Origin: Polytrichum commune
Taxonomy: Eukaryota > Streptophyta > Polytrichopsida > Polytrichales > Polytrichaceae
Direction of reading: 5' to 3'
Length of the DNA: 60,000 bases
Assembly (NCBI GenBank): GCA_950295325.1
Contig: OX485804.1
Span: 23,376,001-23,436,000, forward strand
In this document: one piece after another, positions 25,569 to 37,932 of the stretch
Position numbering within the stretch: position 1 is the stretch's first letter
Layout of the letters: each line of letters begins with the position of its first letter
Notes under the pieces: generated by a model
What the model saw: only the letters and a program-made list of their open reading frames with translations
Databases searched by the model: none
Told to the model about the DNA's origin: nothing
Program-made: the position numbers and the translations under genes

Positions 25569-25771
25569 AATGATCGGGGAGATTTTTGGGCATGAACGGT
25601 TGAGATCCTAATGTTTGGAAGTCCAACCGGTTACATGTTGACATCCTCCGGTTTTCCTTTATTAAGTTGGGGTATATTCTATAAATCCCTCTAAAATGAT
25701 CAGTAATTTTCATGTAGTCTTGAACTTCAACCGGTTCATTTGTGACTAACTGCCGGTTCTCCCCGATCATT
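25569..25771. mobile_element. Small foldback element (203 bp)
   Basis: A perfect 14-bp inverted repeat, AATGATCGGGGAGA at 25569-25582 and its complement at 25758-25771, bounds internal inverted AACCGGTT-type motifs. No coding role; family unassigned. Confidence 0.65.
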
Positions 25772-25837
25772 GGTTGGGTTTACATTTTAGGTCAAGGCCC
25801 ATGCCATTCTTTGTGGATGAAAAGTTCATTTCGAAAG

Positions 25838-26100
25838 AAAGGCGGCTCTAATGCTGTCACTGTTGTGAATTAGGGTGTTGCTTCATTTTCAAGGTGGTCT
25901 AGGTATGTATGTAATCTCACAACAAGCATTGCAATAATCAAAGGACCCCTGACGATTATTATCTCCTTTCGAACACGAACGCCTTGAATGGGTGTGGATG
26001 AGCTGGTTGGCACCTACTTCCCTTGAGGGCAAGCCCCTAGGCTCCTACATTTTTGGTTGAGAATATTCGGTTACCAGGGTACCCCATCGTGTTTTAATGG
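25838..26100 (+). repeat. Dispersed repeat A, copy 3
   Basis: It shares GGTGTTGCTTCATTTTCAAG, a GAATGGGTGTGGATGAGCTGG-like block and GAGGGCAAGCCCCTAGGCTC with copies 1 and 2. More diverged, and it lacks the TTAGGCGGCTT end. Confidence 0.75.
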
Positions 26101-26769
26101 ATCATGGGTTGTATGGTCAGCTTCGAATTCTATGTGTTTGATGGTTTCTCAATCTCTAAGGGTGTTTGTTGTTACCATCTCTTTGAGTTAGACGACAAGG
26201 AGTTATCATATATGAACGTACTTCTCATTCATCCAACATGAAAACCATGAAATAGTATGCAGCTTGGATGTTACTATTTTCTGTTGGATTGATACTAAAA
26301 TTGATTTAAAAAACCCCAAATTAGTCTCCTTGAAATCATTTGAGATAAATCAACAACAAACTTATGGGGGGGGAGGGTCAAAAAAAATTATGTTGGATGA
26401 ATGAGAGGTATGCTTGTATGCGATAATTCTCTCTCCCCCCTTTGAGTTAGTTAGGAGACCATGATGGCTTAAATTTCACAACTGTAGATTTAGTTTATCT
26501 AACTGATCATGTGTTCCACATTCACATATAAAAAATTAACTAGATACGGCCCCTACTGCATAATATTACTTTGCTTGTTCTTGACTTATATGGCCATAGC
26601 AGTTTTTGCAATGCTTGTTTCATGATTCTCTACAAATCCTAACTCAAATAAGGTTTACAATTGAATGGGCAACTTGTTTTACCGCGAAGGCCAATTTTGG
26701 ATGGGTCTTGAGGATCTCCAAGAGGGTCCAAGGGTCGAAATTCAATGACTATTTCACTATTAGAAAACG
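26101..26769. other. Intergenic DNA, nothing recognised
   Basis: No gene or element end was identified. Confidence 0.4.
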
Positions 26770-26998
26770 ATGCCAACAAAAATCGTAGCCTTACTCGTTT
26801 GCAATTCTTTTGACCAGCATGATCTACACTCGCTAACAACTACATTTTTTCCCCGTTTTGCGACTGCAATTTTAAAAGATTTTTCCAACGATATATTACA
26901 CGGCCCCAACTTCCTGAAATTTCAGTCCCGTTTAGCGACTGCAAATCAAGTTGATCAAAAGAACTGCATTTGATTTCGGTTGCGGTTCTTTTTGGCAT
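26770..26998. mobile_element. Foldback MITE (229 bp)
   Basis: Left arm 26770-26817 (ATGCCAAC..., GCAATTCTTTTGACCAGC) is the inverted, imperfect copy of right arm 26950-26998 (GATCAAAAGAACTGC..., TTTTTGGCAT). Arms are about 48 bp. Target duplication not established. Confidence 0.65.
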
Positions 26999-27207
26999 AA
27001 TTTTCTAGCATACGGAATAAATGTCTACAAGGATGTGTCAAGGAGCCTACTCTTCATGGGTCGTTAGTGTCATTGGCATGCATAAGTTCCGACATTTAGC
27101 CACGTGGTAAATGCTAGAATGTTTACCTCTAATCGCATGATCTCCATTGCAACATTTACATGGCACCGACAATTACTATATTAGATATCGTGACTAAACC
27201 AACTATG

Positions 27208-28190
27208 ATATTTAGTGTGACTCACTATTCGTATTTACACCGTGCTATATCTTTTTACCATCGAAATAAATTTTCACCAAATAAAGTTGTCAATGTTCTA
27301 TAATGTCCAAACTACCAATTCAACATTTGTTGATAAAGTATGAGATGTACAGTAAATAGATATAGCACTACGTAATTCCAAATAGTAAGTCACACTAAAC
27401 ATCATATTTAGTGCAGTGTCATATGGTGTTCTTTGTCACTATGGTAACTTCTCCTCATGGCACTTCGTGTGAACGAGTTTACAAGTATTGTCATCCCAAC
27501 TTACTTTTAGTTCATCCAAATGCCAATTATTGAAACAAAGTGTGGTATATTTTGCATCCTGACATTTACATAATGAAATATTGTCATGGATGATTGAGAG
27601 TTGGATGAAAAAATCACATTAGTAAGGGACCGTAATTGCGGTATCATAAATCTATACCGCCCAAATTGTTTAACAAGGGGTGACAAATAATGATAGGTTG
27701 ACATTTAGTGTCAGTGACACTTCCAATTAGTATTGAGCAAGACGAATATAACTGATGACACTACACAGGCAGTTTACAATCAGTATTGGACAAGATGAAA
27801 TAGAATTGAGGGCACTAAATACAATATTTAGTGTAGTTCTCAAGAAGCAATGAGATTTTAATCCTATAAAGCATCCTTAAAAAATGTGCCTTTCGTTCTA
27901 TTAAGGGTATAGTCTACATTTTGAACGATTTATTCATTGCTAAACACGTTCAAAGTCACTTGATTGAAAAACTACACTAATTATCCCAATTAGTGTGTGT
28001 CATAGTGCTATATACGCAGTGCTATAACTATTTGATGAGAATGTGAGTAGTTCAGTAAGCAAAGTCATTTATGTTCTATAATGTCCAACAACCTAATATT
28101 GAGCTTTCTTTAGTAAAAAGTGAACTCCTCGGCGAGAAGTATCTCTGAATAGTAACACACACTAATTAAGATAATCGGTGTACTAAAGTA
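27208..28190. repeat. Chain of five TTTAGTGT-type palindromic ends
   Basis: Palindromes of the type ACTAAATATNATATTTAGT occur at about 27208, 27392-27413, 27813-27834, 27973-27997 and 28157-28183. Successive ends are paired: 27208-27257 is an inverted copy of about 27361-27410, and 27973-28017 of about 28138-28183. Both enclosed segments contain ATGTTCTATAATGTCCAA. The 27.39-27.83 segment is the reverse complement of the element at 51.55-51.93 kb. Confidence 0.7.
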
Positions 28191-29192
28191 CATGGAATGC
28201 AAAGTGTGATGAGGTCAATGTCCATTTGCTATTGTCAAGAGGCATTTGCACCCAAGTAAAATCACCAAAAGGTAAATGAACAAAACATGGGATCCCACAT
28301 GAGAAGTCGGGCTCCTTTTATTAGAAAGTGTTTGGAAAGTTCCGAGACACAATTCCAACCCGTATGTACCATAGTCCTACCTTTTAATAGAACACTAGAT
28401 AATACAACAACCTCACTACAATGACACAAATTTTCTAAACCAAACTTTCTAGTTCAAATCTACATCTATAATATGATCTAAAACATTGTTAATATGACAC
28501 TCTTGGACCCCCATAATGTCATATTATAGAGGTAATCAATGCATATATGGCGAGTCCCACACAAGTGTAAGTACATGGTTGGTAAGTATATGAAATTTAT
28601 GCAACTTATAATTATGAAATGTGGATAAAGAAAATTTCATGTAAAACGATGTTCAACAGGGGAACTAATGGAACTAGATTCTCTGTCTGCAAACTTAGTT
28701 CCTCAATGACTTTGCTAATGAGGAACAATGGTAAAAATCAAGATTGACCAAGGCACTCCTCATATCAAAACTGCAATTTGGACAAGATGAGATGCCAATC
28801 AAGATGAAGATTATTTGACATGGAACGTGAAGACATCATTGAAGTTGAATATTGCATGTCAAAGTTGGTTGATACAACTTTGGGACAACGAATAAAGCCA
28901 CCCAGTTTTAACCTTGATGTAGAGCCCTTGAACTCTTTAGATGTTGATGAGAGACCTCCACATATTATGGAATTGGCAAATGCTCAACATCATGCTCAAT
29001 TGTTAGATACATTTTTTGATGGAAAACCCATTTGTGTTTCCTCCACCAAACGTAATGCAATTGCATGCCTTATTGGAGAAGCTCAATAAGATATTTGTTG
29101 CTAATTTGAAGTGGCAACATCAACGAACTATTGATTCCTTCTTCAAGTCCATGTAGATTTCAAGAGAGTTGTAAAGACACTTGAAAGAATAT
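28191..29192. other. Intergenic DNA with an unassigned 89-codon frame
   Basis: The plus-strand frame 28820-29089 has normal amino-acid composition (LDVDERPPHIMELANAQHH) but matches no family I recognise. It could be a transposon ORF remnant. Confidence 0.3.
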
Positions 29193-31290
29193 TTATTTTG
29201 TATATGTGGTAAAATATCTAATGTGTGTTTTCATGAAGTACCCTGATATTATGACAAAGAGGTTTTGTTTGGCATATTTTTGAGTATGTGACACCTCAAT
29301 TCTTTCAATCATAAATCCTTGTTGATTGTCATCTAATTTTTGGTGTTGTTCCCAAGATGTAGAGAGAATGCTAGTACATGACATTATTCAAATTGAATGT
29401 GGGGAATATCCGGGAATACTACATGGAATATTGTCAGTCCCACTGAACATTGTTACGCATTTGAATAATGTTATGTGAACACAATGATGAATCGTTTGTA
29501 CAGTGTGTTGGTAAGGCTATTGGTATGTGGTCAATGAGAAGTTATGGGTTGACTTTTTTTTATAGGAGTATAGTGAGACTTGTTTTCTAGGATGCGGAGA
29601 TTTGTTTTTGTTTATATCAATGGGCAAAAAATAATAAGTAGAGTTTGTGAGAACGTGACATTTTTTCAAAATGGAGTTGGGAATTTTGTTTGGTCTAGGG
29701 ATTATGCAGTTGGCCATATTTTTGAGGCATTTATTATACATTTCTTGGTCAAGGTATATACAGAGTGGGATAAGTGGTTCCCTTGTTTTTTCCCATAATA
29801 TAGCCACCTAGATAGCGCCATGGGTATTATATGACCCCACAAGTGCACTGTATGTGGTGGACTGGTGACATGTTGAGACTATTGGTTTGTTGCTAATGGA
29901 TTGTTGGATATGAATTTCTTGTGCGATGTCTTATGAGTTTGTAAGGATGTTGCTATATCTATCTATGGGGCAGTCAAAGTGGAAGGTGTCATTGTTCTTG
30001 AAGACTATAATTTTGAATTTGTTGGGTTTTTGGTTGTATAGTTGCTGATATTTAGAGACAATTTTCTTAATTTGTTTTCAGTGATATATCCATGGGATAG
30101 GTGGGGATGAGTGCTTAGGAGGTGGTGGTATGATGGTATGAGTGTGTTTTGCGGAGGTCTTGTATGATGGGGTGGTTTACTACTTCATATTGTTCATAAT
30201 TATGCATAAATTTTCAAATGGGATGATAACTTGCAATATGTTTTTCCATGCATTTTGGAGCTTTTCGGCGAGGTAAAAACCATGGTTGGTGATTATGTTT
30301 GTGAGCGTTAATGTTAGTGATGCATTGCATGTATTTAGGACTATGGTTGAGATGTTAGAAATGAGGGTGTGTAGCAAGGTGCAAGTTGTTTGCCATTGTT
30401 CTAGTGTTAGTTGATCGTTGGTTTCAAGTAATCGTGTGAGTTCGTTTACTTGAGTGGAGTAAGTTTGAAAAAACTATGTGCGGAAGGTCTCAATATTTTC
30501 TTTCAGTACGGGATTGAGTATTTGTGGGGTTTGGACATGGTGGGGGCGATAGTTTGGCGATCAATGTATTTGGTGGGATATATATATATATGATTTGAGT
30601 TGAGTTGAGATTTTATGAAGGAACCATCAATTGAGCTATTTTGTATATAGTTGTGTCTGCCCAATCATGAGAATTAGTGTTGGTAGTGATGTATGTTAGT
30701 TTTGAGTTGCCAAGAATGTTCTTCATGGGTAATTTCAGCTTGTGGCAGTGTTGCTTGTTAATTGTTTTGTCTTCCAATTAACGCTATGTCGCGGTTGAAA
30801 TCTATGCATAATATATACGTATCTTCGGAGTGGCCATTGATTTTATCGTTATGGTATTTTGCATAGTAGGATGAGAGGTAAGTCCTCTATATGTGTAGGC
30901 ATATACATGGTTAGCAGAAGCCATGGTTGGAGTGGGTGGTTCACTGCTTTAATTATTTGGAGGAATGTTGAAAAGTTTGTATGGATGGGTATTTTTGAAA
31001 TGTTACGTGGAGATACACAGTTGTTGTGAACAAGTGTGAGTAGTCCACCTTTGCGGCCTTTGTAAGTCTTCATTTGGTGCATGGCCCTTGTGATGTTGTG
31101 TGTGTTGTTGAAAAATAGTTTGCAGTGTGGGAATAGGTCTTATATGTGTTTTGTGGATTTAGTGGTGGTGAATTTTGTTTCTTATATAAAGATAATTGTT
31201 GGGGGTGTTTCAAAGTGAGTGACTAGTTTTGGAGGCATGACATTGCGGTGTTAAGGGATGATGAATTCCAAATTATGAGATGGAGTTCTT
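29193..31290 (-). pseudogene. Decayed LINE (non-LTR retrotransposon): endonuclease and reverse transcriptase remnants
   Basis: Read on the minus strand, remnants of an ORF2-like polyprotein appear in order. An apurinic-type endonuclease start near 31,290 has ETK after a stop codon where Gln is expected. At 31082-30849 come KGRKGGLLTLVHNN and PWLLLTMYMPTHIEDLPLI. Near 30,800 LCIDFNRDIALIGRQNN carries the DFN signature, and near 30,610 there is SSIDGS. A linker contains GFYLAEKLQNAWKNILQ (about 30,270). RT motifs follow: IPRPNKIPNSILKK (about 29,690; canonical PGPDxIPNxxLK) and LDDNQQGFMIER (about 29,330). Many stops and frameshifts break the frame, and the later YxDD region was not found, so the copy is truncated and dead. 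The plus strand of this region is conspicuously G/T-rich as a result. Confidence 0.72.
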
Positions 31291-33106
31291 GATTTGTTGA
31301 TGATATTGGATGGCATGGTGGCATAGGATTGTTCGGTGACATAGTGGGAGGCTATGTATAGTCTATTAATGATTCATTGCACATGAGAGCTTCTACAAGG
31401 AGACGTTCTAGAATGTATGGGCATTTGGATGTTTGGTGGTTTTAGTTTGATATGGATGTATTTGTTGAGTTTTCTTTGAATCGTGGTTGGGGGATGATTA
31501 TGTCAGGGTGTGTGTTATGGAATTGTACACATAAATGTAATTTTTTGAGGGTTTGTCATTTTGTCCTTTTATCATTTTGTCAAGGAAGTTTAGGGTCCAA
31601 TTGCATGTTGGTTGTTGTTGCATGTGTAGGTTACATGTTCCAATGGAGGGGTTAATTGTTATGTATTAGATAACCGACGAGCCGCGGAAGCGGCGAGTAG
31701 GTTATCAGACATAACCGGTTGTCCACTTTTCAATCGCAACCCTTGATCTTCATGATCCAAGGGCATAGGATGCAAGTTGAAAGGTGAGAAGGTTACGAGT
31801 TGCAACTTGTGATGGCGATGGTGACGGGTTGCCAATGGGATGGAGCCACATTGGCGTTGAAAAGTCAACAACCGGTTATGATTATGGCTTAGATGATTCT
31901 CCGGGGGAGGATAGTTAACTAGTTGTTGTATGTAATTACGTATGCCATTTTGTACAATTCCATTATGAATGCACCAACTTGTGTAATGTTGACCCTTAAA
32001 GGCTGGAAGGGATTCCATTTTACTAGAAAACAAGATTTGCTAGAAAGTATGAGTATGGTATAGGACAATTATCATAATGAAAGACGATTGAAAATACAAA
32101 ACATCTTCAAGTAGCGGTGCAAGTCACATTCTACATCAATATGTGTGTGCATGTAGGTTTCCCCATGCTAATTTATCAGCATTCCACACTATTTTGAACA
32201 ATTGTTATTTCAATAATATAATACAATGGTATTTTGTTGTGGTTGTTATGCAAGTGATAAACAAAGTTATACATTTTTGTCATATGATTTTAACGCCAAG
32301 TTTTTTGCATCGGCAGAATAGACAACCTATTCACGAAGGCAATCTAGTTGCACACATTAGTGTAGACAATACAAGAAACCAAGTTCAGAACATGCAACAC
32401 AAGAATAGGTAGTATATGTGAACCTACCAAGAGTTTAGGAGTCGTGCCGTTCAAGCATAGACATCGACTAAAAACTTGCTCCCTACAACTTTATGGTCGA
32501 TTCATCCCAACTCGATTCCACAAGATTAACTCCAAATACTTACTAAATCCATAACCATCAATTCTAAACAAACAAACAAACATCCGAGGCTATGTATACA
32601 AAGTTCCCAATATTTTCACCTTTTACTTCCTTGAGTGGCACGAATCCTCGGCCCCACCAAGTGGCCACATAATGTACATGTACAAATGACAGATGGACTG
32701 ATTGAAATGAGTTTCAGGGAATACATTTCATACTAAGAATGCTGCAAATAGTATATATAATTATAAATGTTCATATAAATATGAATATAATGCATGTGGT
32801 TATGCTTGAAAAATGGGTGAAAATAGTAGGCTTTGTTCTTTATTTAAGAGTAGTTTGATTTAGAAACCGTTTGTGTACCTTGTGAGAGGAGATTTGGGAT
32901 TTGGCCAATGACTGGGATCCAAGGCTCCAGTCTGATCAACAACTTGTGTGCAGCTTGCGGTACTCCTGCCTCTCCAGTCTTACAAGTGAGTGCCTCTGAT
33001 TTCTAGATTCGCCCTTTCCCTTTCGGTCAAACCCGTTTAAAAGGGACCCCAGTACTTTTTACACCAACTTCCTGCCCGTCTGTAGCGACATTGTGTTGTC
33101 TGATTA
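31291..33106. other. Intergenic DNA including a short inverted repeat
   Basis: Inverted arms at about 31,709-31,735 and 31,857-31,884 share AACCGGTTGT plus flanking bases across a spacer of about 120 bp. Otherwise nothing recognised. Confidence 0.45.
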
Positions 33107-34246
33107 GGGCCCTTTACACCTAGAGGTCAGGCCAATTCGTTGTGTAAGAGGTTTGGAATCCTCACTTGTGATTGGTCAAAAGGCTAAAATCAGCCCCAAC
33201 ACCTTTACACCTAGAGGCCAGGCCAATTCGTTGTGTAAGAGGTTTGGAATCCTCACTTGTGATTGGTCAAAAGGCTGAAATCGGCCCCAACACCTTTACA
33301 CCTAGAGGCCGGGCCAATTCGTTGTGTAAGAGGCTTGGAATCCTCACGTGTAATTGGTCAAAAGGTTGAAATCGGCCCCAACACCTTTACACCTAGAGCC
33401 CGGGCCAATTCGTTGTGTAAGAGGCTTGGAATCCTCACTTGTGATTGGCCAAAAGGCTGAAATCGGTCCCAACCCCTTTACACCTAGAGGCCGGGCCAAT
33501 TCGGTGTGTAAGAGGCTTGAAATCCTCACTTGTGATTGGTCAAAAGGTTGAAATCGGCCCCAACCCCTTTACACCTAGAGGCTGGGCCAATTCGTTGTGT
33601 AAGAGGTTTGGAATCCTCACTTGTGATTGGTCAAAAGGCTAAAATCGGCCCCAACACCTTTACACCTAGAGGCCGGGCCAATTCATTGTGTAAGAGGCTT
33701 GGAATCCTCACGTGTGATTGGTCAAAAGGCTGAAATCGGCCCCAACCCCTTTACACTTAGAGCCCGGGCCAATTCGGTGTGTAAGAGGCTTGAAATCCTC
33801 ACTTGTGATTGGTCAAAAGGTTGAAATTGGCCCCAACCCCTTTACACCTAGAGGCCGGGCCGATTTGGGGGTATGCATTTTTTTAACAAAAAATGTGTGG
33901 TATGACACAACCCGTGCTTGTTGAATTGGGTGCACCCAAAATGGAGGGCCAATGTCACATTTCAATTAAAAAAACACTTTTTTAATCAAATATGATTTTT
34001 TCCGCAAAACTATATCCATTGGATAATGTGGAAATATGAACGGCTCTATGCTAGATTATGCTAGATTTATTGAATCGGCCTAGCTTCTTGGCCCTAAGGC
34101 CTTTACATATGGAAAAATTGACCCCCATTATAATCTTATTATAATGTGTAGTTGAGGTTGGCCTCCAACTCAAAAGGGGTTGAAATTTCATGCAATCAGC
34201 CTCAAGGGGAATTGGCCCGGCCTCTAGGTGTAAAGTAAAGCGGCCC
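33107..34246. mobile_element. PIF/Harbinger-type non-autonomous element (1140 bp) with TTA duplication
   Basis: Left end GGGCCCTTTACACCTAGAGG; right end, complemented, GGGCCGCTTTACTTTACACC then TAGAGGCCGGGCCAATTC. TTA lies directly outside both ends (33104-33106 and 34247-34249). A 3-bp TWA duplication with G-rich ends is typical of PIF/Harbinger. No transposase is inside; the left subterminal part has expanded into a 91-bp array. Confidence 0.8.
33111..33862 (+). repeat. 91-bp tandem array, about 8.2 copies
   Basis: CCTTTACACC recurs at 33111, 33202, 33293, 33384, 33475, 33566, 33657, 33748 and 33839, exactly every 91 bp. Each unit includes the element's own inner terminal sequence TTTACACCTAGAGGCCGGGC followed by GTGTAAGAGG, AATCCTCACTTGTGATTGG and GGCCCCAAC. 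Units differ by a few substitutions, with higher-order similarity (for example GCCCGGGCC and CACGTG variants shared between alternating units). Confidence 0.97.
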
Positions 34247-35225
34247 TTAGTGTGGGTCACCATTCATGAGTTCCGTGTTGCTATAACTTCTCACCGACAT
34301 TATTGTTCTTAATCGACTATGTTATATCACATTTTTCAATGTGAATAGTGACTACTTTTGTTATTTGGATAAACAAAAATGATGTCCTCTGTAAAATGTT
34401 AAAGCAATGTGTAACTTCAAATGGTAACTTGCATTGATTAGACAATATGATGTACGACAATAAATTAAGGTAAGTCACAAGTTTTTTTGATACTCATGGG
34501 AGCCATGCTTTGGATGATTAACCCTTGAAGGTCCAAGTCCAAATCTCCACAAAATCACCTTATCACATCGTTCCAATTCAATAACTTATTGAAGAAATTC
34601 CGCACATGAAGTTGTTGGATATGGCTTTACAAATGGCTCATTTGTAAAGCCTTTTGTTCACGCAAAATGTATGTTGGCCATACATTTTAATTTCAAAAAT
34701 GATAGTGTAAATGTGTACATTGGTATGGACAAGTACATACGGTTGTCCACGTCCAAAAAAAAAATGATTGGCCTTCATAGATTAGCCCCTAAAGGCATTG
34801 CTATATGTTTGAGTCTATGGCATACACAATAGCTTATACAAGCCCCCGCTAAATATTGATGTCAAAGTTAATTTGTTCTAATTATATTTCACACAACATA
34901 CTATAAATTTTACACACGAGCTGTCAAGGTGAGAGCTTGAACTTTAACTATGGCTTATTACCCTTCAATGACACCTTGATGAATCCCATGTGGAACTACT
35001 ACAATAAGGCGTTTGTCAAAATTCTAAGCTACTTCCATGAGGTAGCTCAAGAATTGTCGAGAGAGCAAGTTCTTGTTTTGTGAACTCCAAGTCATGGGCT
35101 TTCAAGCATTCTTTGGCTTCTCATGAATGGGTCTCTATTCGGTATATACTTCCTTGTTGATATCTCACCTTACATACAACCACTATACACTTCCCGAAAT
35201 TGTCGAGAGTTGGAAGATTCATCAT
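34247..35225. other. Intergenic DNA, nothing recognised
   Basis: AT-rich sequence with repeated GAGAGCTTGAACTT-like words leading into the foldback at 35.2 kb. Confidence 0.4.
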
Positions 35226-35525
35226 GCTCTCAATAGTTTGAGCTTTGGATGAAAGCTTGTCAAATCCAAGTATCAAACTCCCAAAAGATGCGAGTTCGAG
35301 ATCTAATGTAAAAGGAGCCTAATACTAAACTAGTGTTGAGAAAGTAATTCACACATTCATGATCAATATTGTGTGATTGTTTTCCAAACCTTTCATAGTA
35401 TTTGCAATGTAAGGCCCACTTTATAAAATGCTCAAGTTGAGAGCTTGAACTTGCAATGTTTTAGGAGTTCAATGTTGGGAGTGGATAAGCTTTCATCCAC
35501 AACTCAAACTATCAAGAGCTTGACC
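35226..35525. mobile_element. Foldback element with about 40-bp core arms
   Basis: Arm 35229-35263 (CTCTCAATAGTTTGAGC, GGATGAAAGCTTGTC) pairs with 35484-35520 (GATAAGCTTTCATCC, AACTCAAACTATCAAGAG). Weaker pairing extends on both sides. No clear target duplication. Confidence 0.55.
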
Positions 35526-37929
35526 AATCTTTGAGCTCTCAATAGTTCAAGCAAGTGTCAAGCATTCATACTCAAAGTGAGATGTAAAGGGGTATACTAA
35601 TCAAGGGAGCATTTACGACAACATCAAAGAATGTTCATGATGAGCTAAAGAATGTCTAAAAACCCGTTAGGTTGGGGCCCACAAAACAAGACTCCAAGCT
35701 CTTGATAATTCTTGAGCCGCCTTGTGACATAGCTTATGAGCTTGTAAAAATGACTGAGAACCCTTGGTAGTCATTCTACATTAGCATGATTTATTAAGAT
35801 GCCATTAAGGGTTGTAAACCCAGTAGCAGCATTCAAGTTTGAAGTGTGCATATCCATTTCATTGTGAAAGGGCTTCAAAATAATCACACTTCACTCAAAC
35901 TTTCAAGCTTTTTTTTGCAACACTTCACAAAAAAAAAAAAAACTTGATATTGGTTGTTTTGTATTGAATATGAAAATAATATGATGTCTCACTATATTGA
36001 AGAAGTACACGCAATAAAATGATGCACTAAAATTATTTAGATTCTTTACACAATGCACTTAATCATCATCCAACTCCAAAGGCAAAGCCCTCCGGTTTTT
36101 AGTCGATTTCCGAGTGTCAAAAGTCCTAGCCCAATCCATATTTTCCATCGGAAGAGACTGCATAATCACACTCGCATCAATGAATCCAATGTTTTAAGTT
36201 TCAATCCAACTTTGCAATCACTCTTCGCTCAATATTGTTTGGAAAATCCACGTTCACATGTACTTGTGCTTGCCAAACCGAAGTTGCAGTCGGTGTCGAG
36301 TCGAAGTTGCATGAGTTATTGGAACTTGGAAGTGTCAGCTAGAGTGCCAAAGTTGGAGTCCTGCCATGTTCCTCTTTGCAAATTGCAGCCACTGTATTTT
36401 GTGAGAGGGTAGTTTTGGGAGAAGCCTTCACTATGAAGGCTGGAAACTTTGCATAGCACAATTTTGTGAAATACCCAAACCCCCCCCCCCCAACAACAAA
36501 ACACACACACACACACACACACTTTTTTGACAACCAAAAATGGCATTTGACAGGTGTTGAAGACTTCAATATTGAACACTGCCCGGTAGACAAGTCAAAC
36601 TCTCAAGTTGAGGGCTTTTTTCAGTGAACCAAATTGCGTAAGAGGGTTCCCATGAACGAGAGGACTTTTTTCTTCAAGCTCGAGTGTAAAGTGGGCCTAA
36701 GAAATAAGTTATATTGATGTGGAGAAAATAGTTCACACATGCATCTTACGCATGATCAGTGTCCTAGAGCGATTTTCCCAACCTTTTCCCAGTCCTTGTA
36801 ATGTAAGTAAGTACCCCGGCTGTGATTACGGCTCAAGCTGTGTGATTTGTACCTACAACTGTAAGGATTCAGCTACTGCTCAGGCAAGCTAATAATAAGT
36901 ACACGATTCATGCTATTTAGTGTCACGTACACTATTTGCAAAGGACCTAAACTAGATGCCTGGAGGGCTCAAAGTGTCATGTCTACTTATTGTCAAGAGG
37001 ATCCTATTTGTCAGCACATGTTGTTTTCTAAAGTGAAAACGTACTCACATATTGATATGTAGTGTAGCACATTGGGATACTTGAGATGATAGATTTGCAT
37101 TTTAGTATGCAGGGGGGAGATACTACTGAGCATATTGATGGCAAGTGTCATGTGTTAAGTTTTATCAAGCAAGAGAAAGGTATTCTTGAACATACGTTTT
37201 CTGCATTTTTGGTCAGTTTGTACACCATTGTGTAACTTAGACATACACCCCGTAGCAGTATTGAACATACTCCTGGAAATACATTTGTAAGGGCACTCGA
37301 ACGCCAAGTGTCACGAGATGACACATATGGAGAAGTTGTTGATCATTAGTGTAACTTAGCATACGCCTCATAATAGATTAAGTGACACTATTACACAGAT
37401 GACAATGATCACCGTAAACAATAATACGTAGTGTGTTTGCAACCTTATCGACTTAGTTGAAAATGCTAAGTGACAAGGAATTCTCCCAACTTGGTATGGT
37501 CCCTCTCATCTCCCTAGAGGTTTCATGGCAAGAGGAGCTAAGGATGACTTTCCATGTACACGGCTCGCCCATCGGACAAACCTGCCCAAATGTACATGAC
37601 ATCTGGTGGGGTAGGGTTCGTATGTGCCAACTAGTCGCTTTCATCTTCTCAAATCCGGGCCCACCTACTAAGTTTCTCCTTAAGGTTAGAACCTCCTCCT
37701 CTCCTCCTAAAGCCGATTTTTTTCTATTTGATGACCAACACTTGTAAGTTAAAAAGTGCTTTAGTGGACGCATGAAACTCTAGCAATCGTGTCCATGGCC
37801 CTCCACACTCTAGTAGGCCACCAAAATGTGGTTGGTTGGAGACTTGTGCTTATATACAAGCGAACACCTCCAACATATTGTTACCTATCTAGAATTGAGT
37901 GGGCAAGCAACCTACATGGAAACTCACCC
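35526..37929. other. Intergenic DNA with simple repeats
   Basis: It contains poly-A near 35,930, a C12 run at 36480-36491 followed by (CA)n at about 36501-36522, and several open frames (36053-36412 plus; 37453-37773 on both strands) with no recognisable family or splice support. Confidence 0.4.
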
Positions 37930-37932
37930 TAA

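Noticed and set aside
33107-33865. Regular array considered as a CRISPR-like array
   Set aside because: The whole 91-bp unit is repeated with no unique spacers, and the sequence is a plant nuclear transposon end.
33172-33924. Seven nearly identical 65-codon open frames read as a repeat-protein gene family
   Set aside because: They are the same 91-bp tandem unit read in successive frames; each starts exactly 91 bp after the previous one and overlaps it.
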